Shown here one piece after another: positions 1 through 5,902 of a stretch of 12,886 bases of DNA. Numbering within the stretch: position 1 is the first letter of the stretch; the number at the start of each line of letters is the position of its first letter. The notes beneath the pieces are model-generated. The model saw only the letters and a program-made list of their open reading frames with translations. It was not told where the DNA came from and ran no database searches. Origin of the DNA: Patescibacteria group bacterium UBA6263 (GTDB taxonomy: Bacteria; Patescibacteriota; Gracilibacteria; Absconditabacterales; Absconditicoccaceae); NCBI GenBank assembly GCA_002441085.1, contig DJVF01000045.1, positions 37,864 through 50,749 of the forward strand, written 5' to 3'. The position numbers and the translations under genes were made by a program.

Positions 1-513
1 TGATGTGGAATGTATACTCTCAAAAATATAATAGAAAGTTTTCAGGAAGAAATAGATTTGACCATACACGACTATGCTCCTACCTTTTGGAACAAAATAT
101 CATGATTTATGCTACCTTATACAGTTATCAAAGTACTAAAAAAACATTGATTGACAGTAAATAAATGAAGACACAAACAAAAGTGATTTGACAATAAAAT
201 AAGTTTTCTCAAAAATCTACTATTAAAATGACCAGTAATATTGGTAATATGACATGCATACAAAAGCAAAAAACAATTTAGTCTAATCAAAGCTCTATCT
301 GTACAACATTACATCAGTTTGCGATGATACAATGACCAAGACGAGGTTTTTTATGTTTATGATTCATGAACCCCTTCTAAATTGATCAGAAAAGATCTAC
401 CTACATGAAATATAGCCATAAAATATAAAGATATTATCAAATACCGAAAATTTTGATGATTTTTAATCAAAAATTATTTCTACATCCATGTAGACTACAA
501 AATATATGATTAA
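1..513 (+). CDS. C39-like cysteine peptidase domain protein, 5' truncated by window edge
   Basis: Read with TGA as Gly, frame 1 is open from the first base to TAA at 511-513 (170 residues visible). The protein starts inside the domain with Cys-Gly at residues 2-3, followed by a helix-like stretch. It continues through GPVILVIGHA (about 80-90), then QHYISLRGYN (His103) and VFYVYDSGTP (Asp121). In papain-like peptidase C39 / C39_2 folds the usual order is a CG motif, a G-P-V-I strand, an HYxxxxGY strand carrying the catalytic His, and a D-P/D-S-G loop carrying Asp. The match is by fold pattern and not by a precise subfamily. The true start, and any signal peptide or membrane anchor, lies outside the window. 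It converges on rlmH with a 4-nt stop-codon overlap. The substrate cannot be inferred. It could instead be an inactive C39-like domain. Confidence 0.6.
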
Positions 514-956
514 TAATGATAACTTCTATTTTGTGATATCATAATTATTCTATAAATCTGTTCCAATAATATCAATTTTGCCAATCCATGTTGCAAAGTT
601 GCACATCCAAATCCAAGTTTCAAATCAACAATTTTTTCCAATAATTTTTCATCCAAACCATAAGGTCATCATATGATAAAAATTATATCATTATTTCTTT
701 TGCAAAAATCAAAAATCTGATCCGTATCCAAATTTTTTCATTCTTTGCTAAGCAAAACTTTTTTATAAGATACAAAATTTTTGGATAATATATCTATTAT
801 ATTTTGAGTATCTTTGAGAATTATCTGTTCGTTTGTTCAGTTTTTAGTCGGTTTAATATTTTGGATTTTCAAACCTTTTCAAAGCCTCTTTTGATATTCT
901 TTGATAGCACTATCAAAATGCTTATCTGAATCCGAAATTGCTAAAATAACAAACAT
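510..956 (-). CDS. rlmH: 23S rRNA (pseudouridine1915-N3)-methyltransferase RlmH
   Basis: The 148-residue product with TGA as Gly is close to the usual 155-160. RlmH is a small SPOUT-class enzyme that uses S-adenosylmethionine to methylate pseudouridine 1915 in helix 69 of 23S rRNA on assembled 70S ribosomes. Diagnostic C-terminal motifs are visible: DIIFIIGGPYGL (SAM-binding knot loop; both Gly of the GG pair are TGA codons), TLQHGLAKLILLEQIYR, and the terminal SYHY where most homologues end in PYHK/PYHR. The start is the ATG at 956-954; no Shine-Dalgarno precedes it. The stop (TTA on the plus strand, 510-512) overlaps the stop of the converging peptidase gene. It lies downstream of obg on the same strand, with a palindromic repeat between them. 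Both act on the large ribosomal subunit. Confidence 0.92.
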
Positions 957-1002
957 AATTCTAATATTCAATACTAAAAGTTTATAATTCCAAATTTTTT
1001 TC

Positions 1003-1092
1003 TGTCATTTCGACCGAAGTGGAGAAATCTCTAGCAAACTTAAGAGATATCTCGACAAACCTGCCTATCGGGCAGACAGGCTCGATATGACA
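1003..1092. repeat. Nested palindromic (REP-like) element between obg and rlmH
   Basis: The ends are inverted repeats: TGTCATTTCGA at 1003-1013 and TCGATATGACA at 1082-1092, matching at 10 of 11 positions. Inside, GAGAAATCTC faces GAGATATCTC. The right arm is interrupted by a second small palindrome at 1060-1080 (CCTGCC ... GGCAGACAGG). The element is more GC-rich than its surroundings and has no T-run, so it is not a simple terminator. REP-like elements of this shape are common in bacterial intergenic DNA. Assignment to a named family would be guesswork. Confidence 0.7.
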
Positions 1093-1125
1093 AGTTTAAT
1101 AAAGTATATTTCTAATTTCACGTTT

Positions 1126-2613
1126 CTAATAAAGGATATATCTATCTTCATATCATTCATAATAACTTTTGATTTTTAGTACATCTCATTTATTTACACC
1201 TGCATTTTCCAATAATTCTAAGAATCCTCTTTCTCACATCACTTTCCAAAACCACATTTCTGCCTCATCATTTCACCATTGTAGTATAAATACCAATTTA
1301 CAAATTTCTGGATTGGATATTTTCCAAACTTTTCAATATCTAAAATTCACTTCTTCTACATATCATTTTTCCAACAACATTTTTTTATCTATATCTGTGA
1401 TATCTACGATTATTTCATCTTTATTAGATTCTTTAGACTTGACGACATTTATTATATCCACATAATTTACATAAGACGAAGATTGTAATATCTCTACAAA
1501 TTTTTTCAACATATCATCCAATCACAGATGAGTAGCTGCAGAAATCACAAATGTATTTTGATCAAAGATTTTTTTAGTCAGATTTTTCCATTTATTTTGT
1601 TTCATAAATATTCCAAAATTCTTCAAAACCTGTTTTTTATATTCCTGTATAATCTCCATATCATTGACCAAATCATATTTGTTTATAATTATCAATATTT
1701 TTTTGTGTATCACTATCTCTCATCATTTGTTAACTATAAAATGTATATATCATCATTCTTCTTTGATAACAATGTCATAATCACTAGATAAAACAAACTT
1801 TTCTTTGACATAAATATCGATTTCTTCCAAAAGCTGATTCAAATCATTTATTCCACTATCATATCTAGCAGCATCCAGTACAAAACAAAAAACATTTGAT
1901 TTTAAAATATGTCTCAAAAAAGCATTCCCAAGTCATTTTCAACTTGATGCTCATTTGATCAATCATGGGATATCTATCACATTAAAATTATAATTTCATA
2001 CATTGACAGATCATAAGTTAGGTACCAATGTCGTAAAAGGATATTCAGCTACTTTTGCTTTGGCGTGAGATATAGCATTTATAATAGAAGATTTTCCTAC
2101 ACTAGGAGTCCCAATCAAAGCTATATCAGCAAGCAATTGAAGCTCCAAAGTAATCTCTCTCTTTTGTCATGGTTCTCACAACAGACAAAAAGTAGGATAT
2201 TGATTTACAGAATCCTTAAAATGAATATTTCACTTTCATCATTGTCATCATTGCAAAGCTACCCACTCTTCTTTGTCTTTTACAAAATGATACAAAACAT
2301 TACCAGTGTGGGAATCTTTTATTATAGTACCCACCGGGACGACAAGTTTGATATCTTCAGCATCGGCTCAGAATTGATCTTTGGTCCTACCTTGTTCTCA
2401 TGGAGTTCACTTAAATATTTTTTTGTATCTATATTTCAAAAGCGTGTTTTCATCCTTTGACGCCACAAAAACAACCGAAGCTCAATTTCATCCATCTCCA
2501 CCAGAAGGACCGCCAAAAGCTTCTTTGGCCTCTCTCCTACCAGAGACTATACCATCTCATCATTTACCAGATTCTATACTTATTTTGACTTCATCATAAA
2601 ATTGCATATTCAT
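1126..2613 (-). CDS. obg: GTPase Obg/CgtA
   Basis: The 495-residue protein has all three Obg domains. The N-terminal glycine-rich Obg fold (about 1-160) has many TGA-encoded Gly, as in GGDGIVSGRREAKEAFGGPS and the GGQGGKGN segment. The G domain has G1 GTPSVGKSS (168-176), switch I YPFTTLVPNLG, G3 DIPGLIKGAS (from Asp214), G4 NKYD (311-314) and G5 SAATHLG. The C-terminal OCT domain has YGKVWKIS and ends with GVNKGDVLKI. Obg is an essential GTPase of 50S assembly and stress signalling. It is longer than the roughly 430 residues usual for Bacillus-type Obg, partly because of an extra segment at about 272-303 before G4. Two ATGs lie at the start (2613 and 2607); the outer one is chosen, and MQFYDEVKI from the inner one resembles homologues equally well. 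There is no Shine-Dalgarno. TAG is the stop. Confidence 0.95.
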
Positions 2614-2740
2614 TTTTTATAGTAAAATATAACAGATAATAAAAATCCTGACCACAAAAAAAAGGGGAAATAAACTTTAAATTGAATTTCAAAAGTATAT
2701 CCTTATATATCATTCACGTATTTTTTTTGTTAATTATTTT

Positions 2741-2789
2741 AGGATAGTAGCTTTTTGGTAGAGACAGTACCGCTAAAGCGGTAAAGGTC
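2741..2789 (+). pseudogene. tRNA-Lys-like 5'-half remnant
   Basis: The stretch aligns with the 5' half of the intact tRNA-Lys downstream. The TAGTAGCTT acceptor/D-stem start is followed by TGGTAGAG, an altered anticodon arm (ACCGC TAAA GCGGT, a perfect 5-bp stem with a 4-nt loop) and AAAGGTC. The T arm and 3' acceptor strand are absent. It is probably a decayed or partial duplicate of the tRNA gene. The 125 bp preceding it (2614-2740) contains no gene that I can see, only the AT-rich upstream region of obg. Confidence 0.55.
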
Positions 2790-2792
2790 TCA

Positions 2793-2894
2793 TGAAATAA
2801 TATTGAATTATTATGATGGTTTGAATATTTAAATAAAAAAGATGCAACTGAATTAGAAAGAATGATTAAAAAATCATGACACATTGAAAGATAG
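2793..2894 (+). other. Possible coding remnant between tRNA copies
   Basis: With TGA as Gly this frame reads about 33 protein-like residues, including WFEYLNKKDATELERMI followed by KKSGHIER, and ends at TAG 2892-2894. No suitable start codon precedes it and an in-frame TAG lies at 2748-2750. The composition looks coding (mixed charged and hydrophobic), so it may be the tail of a lost gene. I do not recognise the family, and chance is a real alternative for a segment this short. Confidence 0.2.
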
Positions 2895-2920
2895 ATCAAA
2901 GAAAATAGTTTTGTTACTAT

Positions 2921-2993
2921 GGGGTAGTAGCTTAGTTGGTAGAGCAGGTCCCTCTTAAGGACAAGGTCCAGGGTTCGAATCCCTGCTACCCCA
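2921..2993 (+). tRNA. tRNA-Lys (anticodon CUU)
   Basis: This is a complete 73-nt cloverleaf. The 7-bp acceptor stem GGGGTAG/CTACCCC is perfect. The D arm is GCTT ... GAGC with loop AGTTGGTA. The anticodon arm is GGTCC-CTCTTAA-GGACA, with CTT at positions 34-36 after U33. The variable loop has 5 nt, the T arm is CAGGG-TTCGAAT-CCCTG, and A is the discriminator. The outermost anticodon-stem pair (27-43) is a G-A mismatch. CCA is not encoded, so the tail must be added, and a CCA-adding enzyme gene lies about 1 kb downstream. A hairpin terminator follows at 3008. It is the only intact member of a local family of tRNA-like repeats. Confidence 0.93.
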
Positions 2994-3007
2994 AAACACA
3001 TAAAAGT

Positions 3008-3031
3008 ATAGGCACACTAGCCTATTTTTTT
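3008..3031 (+). terminator. Rho-independent terminator of tRNA-Lys
   Basis: ATAGGC (3008-3013) pairs with GCCTAT (3020-3025) around a 6-nt loop and runs into seven T. It begins 15 nt after the tRNA discriminator base, consistent with a single-tRNA transcript. The same hairpin recurs 137 bp later. Confidence 0.75.
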
Positions 3032-3053
3032 ATTTATTGATTTTTAACTTTTT

Positions 3054-3130
3054 GGTAGGCAGTACCACTTTAGCGGTAAAGGTCCAGGGTTGAATCACGG
3101 AGTACTCCGTGGCGGGTCCCTGCTACCCCA
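3054..3130 (+). pseudogene. Degenerate tRNA-Lys copy A
   Basis: GGTAGGCAGTA, AAAGGTCCAGGGTTGAATC and the 3' end TCCCTGCTACCCCA match the intact tRNA. The 5' acceptor strand is missing, the D arm has lost bases, the anticodon stem is disrupted, and the T loop contains a 21-nt insertion with the perfect palindrome CACGGAGTACTCCGTG (3096-3111). It cannot fold as a working tRNA. Confidence 0.7.
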
Positions 3131-3144
3131 AAACACATAAAAGT

Positions 3145-3168
3145 ATAGGCACACTAGCCTATTTTTTT
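3145..3168 (+). terminator. Duplicated terminator after tRNA copy A
   Basis: It is an exact copy of the hairpin and T-run after the intact tRNA, shifted by 137 bp: ATAGGC 3145-3150, GCCTAT 3157-3162, then T-run. It has probably been carried along by the tandem duplication and not selected at this spot. Confidence 0.6.
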
Positions 3169-3190
3169 ATTTATTGATTTTTAACTTTTT

Positions 3191-3267
3191 GGTAGGCAGT
3201 AACGCTTTAGAGGTAAAGGTCCAGGGTTGAATCACGGAGTACTCCGTGGCGGATCCCTGCTACCCCA
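3191..3267 (+). pseudogene. Degenerate tRNA-Lys copy B
   Basis: Copy B matches copy A with a few substitutions. The anticodon region reads AACGCTTTAGAGGT where A has ACCACTTTAGCGGT, and GGATCCC replaces GGGTCCC. It has the same palindromic insertion at 3233-3248, so the insertion predates the split of A and B. The 5' acceptor strand is absent, and it cannot be a functional tRNA. Confidence 0.7.
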
Positions 3268-3330
3268 AAACACATAAAAGTATAATCAAACCAACCTATT
3301 TTTTTATTTAAACAAAAAATAATATAAAAT

Positions 3331-3614
3331 CACTCGGATGCGGAACAAAGCAATAGCGATTCCCTAAAAAACTCATATGAGAAGTATGGGAAAAGCCCAA
3401 ACTTACCCTTAGGGGTGAGGGTAATAGGACCACAACATGGAACGGACAATATACATGCCAAAAAATGGTGATCCGACCTGGTGATAATCCTGAGTAACTG
3501 GCCAAATCCAGTGAAATGACGTGGATACATTTAGTACTCTAAATGAAACAATCACGTAAGGCTAAACTGCATTCTACGAGCTTCATGGTATCGCCCTGAA
3601 GCTCTATTTTTTTT
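3331..3614 (+). ncRNA. Candidate structured non-coding RNA, family not recognised
   Basis: No convincing protein is encoded on either strand. Composition is richer in G and C than the surroundings, and several helices can be drawn. A closing stem joins CTCG+GATGC (3333-3341) to GCATT ... CGAG (3569-3580). Internal hairpins are ACTGG ... CCAGT (3497-3512) and CATTTAG ... CTAAATG (3528-3545), the latter enclosed by ACGTG ... CACGT (3519-3557). A strong terminator ends the unit at 3614, and a TATAAA box (3323-3328) sits just upstream, though no clear -35 is visible. Length is about 280 nt. I looked for RNase P RNA, tmRNA, SRP RNA and group I/II intron signatures and found none convincingly. It could be a lineage-specific RNA or a diverged version of one of these. 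Confidence 0.45.
3578..3614 (+). terminator. Strong rho-independent terminator
   Basis: GAGCTTCA (3578-3585) pairs perfectly with TGAAGCTC (3597-3604) over an 11-nt loop, followed by TA and eight T. The orientation is plus only, since the other side has no T-run when read on the minus strand. It marks the 3' end of the candidate RNA. Confidence 0.8.
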
Positions 3615-3955
3615 AAGAAAAACTTAATAAATAATTTAGATTATGACCATTACAACATAGACAAAAAAGAATCATTTTAAACTTTTATACTCCATAAAAT
3701 ACAATTGAGTTTTTGGTTCTTTGCAAATTGTTTGAGCCGCTAATCATACAAAAAAAACAAACATAATAGCTGTAGCGAGTCTGCTTGCCGGCATACAGGT
3801 CTTGCAAATAACTAAACCTTTTGCTGACTTTTGCGGCAATGGGAAAAGTCAGCCTGTAGAACAATTATTTATTTTACAAAAACCTTGTTATTTATAAACA
3901 AATTATTAATTTTCAATACGTAATTAGTTAATTTTTTAATTAGTTAATTTCTTAG
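3615..3955. other. Gene-free intergenic region with palindromes
   Basis: About 340 bp with no supportable gene on either strand. It contains a degenerate palindrome CTGCTTGCCGGCATACAGG (3781-3799), a perfect 10-bp hairpin at 3823-3853, and AT-rich direct repeats of TAATTAGTTAATTT just before the CCA-adding enzyme start. No clear promoter for the downstream gene is visible; it probably lies in the AT-rich final 60 bp. Confidence 0.5.
3823..3853. repeat. Perfect 10-bp stem-loop
   Basis: GCTGACTTTT (3823-3832) and AAAAGTCAGC (3844-3853) are exact reverse complements around an 11-nt GC-containing loop. No T-run follows on the plus strand; read on the minus strand, the stem is followed by AAAGG, also without a T-run. 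It is therefore more likely a repeat remnant or RNA structure than a terminator. Confidence 0.6.
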
Positions 3956-5791
3956 ATGTTAAACTTCCAAAATATAATTCTACTAGACAAACACATCAAA
4001 TATCTAAATAAAAAAATCCAAAACGATAATATTTTTCTTGTTGGTTGATCTATCAGAGATATCCTACTGTGAATACAAAACTCCCCCACTGATATAGACT
4101 TTACCATGGCTTGAAATCCCAAACAAATATACAATCAAATAGACAAACAAGATATATCCCACTTCATTACAGAAAAATTCTGAACCATCACACTAATCAA
4201 AAAAAATGAAACAGTGAAACAGAGAAACATGAAGTGAAACAAAAACTTGTCTGACGACAGTCAGGTCCCGCAATCCGCTGAAGACGGATCAAGTAGGAGA
4301 AATGAAACAATCAAATATGAACTCACCCCTCTCCGCACAGAATCATGATACAAAGACACTCGCCATCCAGACCAAATCACACGAAGTGATGATATACTTT
4401 TGGACTCAGCTAGGAGAGATTTTACAATCAATTGTATTTATTATTTTTCCACCAAATATAAATTAAAGATATCAGACACCACCAAGACTCAAACAAAAAA
4501 AGATCAAATAGATATTCTCCAAAAAGAATGAATCTGTTTTATGTCTGATTCAAATATTTTGATATTACAAAAACATAATTATATCAAAAAATTATTCAAA
4601 AACTGAATTTTTCAGCCAGATTTTTTGGATCATTTATTAGACGACCCCAAAATCCATACCACAATATCACAAAAATCTCCCAATATATCTATCACTTCAA
4701 ACACAATCAGAATAATCATAGACCCTTTTCAATGAATACAAGACATCACAAACAGAAAATTACAAACATGTTGAGATCCAGATCAAAGATTACAAGAAGA
4801 TGCGCTCAGATTGATTAGAGCAATCAGATTTGTAAACGTAATCAATCAAAAACTTCAAGAACAAGCAAATGAATCCAAAATATCACTTTTTGATTTTGAA
4901 AAAGAGACACGAACAAGCATCAAAAAAAATTCAAAATTAATAAAAAATATTGCCAAAGAAAGAATCAAAGAAGAACTTTTCAAATGATTCAAGGACGGCA
5001 GTCCATTTGGATTCACAGCATTATTAGATGAATCTTGAATGTTGAAATACATCTTTCCAGCACTAGCCAAAACCAAAAAAATAGAACAGCCAGTAAGATA
5101 CCATCCATTTGATGTATATGCACATACTATGCTGACTCTCTACCAATTACAAAAAATAAATACCAACCCAATAGTTAGATTCTCCATGCTGTACCACGAC
5201 GTAGGCAAACCACTACAATTTTCACAATACAAACCCTGATTATCAAAAGATGAAATCAGAGAAATCATGTCATGACCAAACAACCATAGAAAAAATTGAC
5301 CACAAATAGCTCAAAAAGATTTCTCCAAATTATGATTTTCTAGCAAAGAAATCAAAGAAATATCTGACTATATAGCTTGGCATCACAAACCAGAAGAGAT
5401 ACTCAATGCAAGTCCACCAAACAAACAAAAAAAGCTTAGAAAATTTTTGAGTGAAGCTGGATTTGAAAAAGTAAACAATGTATTAGATATTGCTATTGCA
5501 GATAGATTATGACAATACAATCCACTACAAAATAGCAGCGACATATCCGATGTGAGAGAATTGAAACAACAATTAAAAACTCTCAACAAAAAAGAATGAC
5601 AATTTACTATCAAGAATTTAGCTATAAATGGGAATGATATTATCCAATATTTTCAAATACAAGCCTGACCAATCATATGAAATCTAATACAAAAAACATT
5701 AAATCGAGTAATAGACGATATCAAAAACAGAAACAAAAAAGAAAAAATATTTGAATTTCTCAAAAAAAATATCAAAAGCAAACCGATTTAA
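3956..5791 (+). CDS. cca: CCA-adding enzyme / poly(A) polymerase family tRNA nucleotidyltransferase
   Basis: The 611-residue class II nucleotidyltransferase has a C-terminal HD region. The catalytic head has LVGGSIRDILLG (Gly30-Gly31-Ser32, Gly31 on TGA) and the metal-binding DID at 46-48. RRDFTIN at 153-159 and the QRLQEDALRLIRAIRF neck motif follow. A YHDVGKP motif (His414-Asp415) with an upstream RYHPFDVYAHT segment marks an HD phosphohydrolase-like domain. The family adds or repairs the CCA end of tRNAs or, in some members, polyadenylates RNA. The nearby tRNA lacks an encoded CCA, so such an enzyme is needed here. Residues 83-118 are an unusual insertion (see the repeat entry) between the FGTITLI strand and YELTPLRTE. 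Start ATG 3956 is chosen because the head motif follows at normal distance; no Shine-Dalgarno is seen. CCA-adding versus poly(A) specificity cannot be settled by eye. Confidence 0.93.
4204..4309 (+). repeat. In-frame repeat insertion inside cca with flanking 10-bp direct repeats
   Basis: AAATGAAACA occurs at 4204-4213 and again at 4300-4309, exactly 96 bp (32 codons) apart. Between them lie further GAAACA copies at 4216, 4224 and 4236. A 50-nt foldable element at 4245-4294 is bounded by ACTTG and CAAGT and holds two hairpins: CTGAC-gaca-GTCAG (4251-4264) and ATCCG-ctgaaga-CGGAT (4273-4289). The encoded residues are polar and low complexity, and NETVK/NETIK flank the insert. The local base composition differs from the gene. 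It is probably a small palindromic repeat that landed in a tolerant surface loop. Confidence 0.8.
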
Positions 5792-5798
5792 CTAAATC

Positions 5799-5837
5799 AT
5801 TTTTACATTTTTGCATTGCTACGTTTTTACGTTCTAC
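5799..5837. repeat. Degenerate 8-bp tandem repeat downstream of cca
   Basis: Consecutive units ATTTTTAC, ATTTTTGC, ATTGCTAC, GTTTTTAC and a 7-nt GTTCTAC follow the cca stop codon. They form no hairpin with a T-run, so this is not an obvious terminator. The origin is probably slippage or a low-complexity repeat. Confidence 0.5.
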
Positions 5838-5841
5838 AAAT

Positions 5842-5869
5842 TTGCTTTTATTCAATATTTGATTATAAT
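5842..5869 (+). promoter_or_regulatory. Putative sigma-70-type promoter for the VirD4-like ATPase gene
   Basis: TTGCTT (5842-5847), a 16-bp spacer and a perfect TATAAT (5864-5869) lie upstream of the ATG at 5903, leaving an untranslated leader of about 25 nt. In AT-rich DNA such matches occur by chance, but the position and the exact -10 make this one plausible. Confidence 0.5.
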
Positions 5870-5902
5870 TTAGTATCTACCTTTTAAAGTAGTTAATAAA
5901 CA

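Larger units (their letters stand above)
2984..3310 (+). repeat. 137-bp tandem repeat carrying tRNA 3' half, terminator and spacer
   Basis: The segment starting TGCTACCCCAAAACACATAA recurs at 2984, 3121 and 3258, exactly 137 bp apart. Each full unit holds the end of a tRNA-like sequence, the ATAGGC ... GCCTAT hairpin with T-run, an AT-rich spacer and the start of the next tRNA-like sequence. The spacers of units one and two are nearly identical, suggesting recent duplication. The third unit is partial (to about 3310) and has lost the hairpin, with about 10 changed bases, while keeping CCTATTTTTTTATTTA. Confidence 0.9.

Noticed and set aside
2714..3001. Minus-strand reading frame containing GVAGIRTLDLV
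   Set aside because: This is the typical false translation of the antisense strand of a tRNA gene; the intact tRNA-Lys and its surroundings explain it.
2984..3310. CRISPR array
   Set aside because: The 137-bp units include tRNA halves and a terminator, with no short repeats and unique spacers, and there are no cas genes.
3308..3530. Two overlapping minus-strand frames of about 65 residues
   Set aside because: They overlap each other and the structured RNA region, contain no recognisable motif and have unlikely composition; treated as chance frames.
3331..3614. RNase P RNA, tmRNA, SRP RNA or a group I/II intron
   Set aside because: I found no GAGGAAAGTCC-type RNase P core, no tmRNA tag frame or tRNA-like end, no SRP GGAAGGAGCA-type loop, and no intron core or domain V. 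A diverged member remains possible.
3823..3853. Rho-independent terminator
   Set aside because: The stem is strong but no T-run follows on either strand and no gene ends beside it.
4204..4309. Sequencing or assembly error in cca
   Set aside because: The segment is exactly 96 bp, keeps the frame and has internally ordered repeats with direct-repeat borders, which an error would be unlikely to produce.
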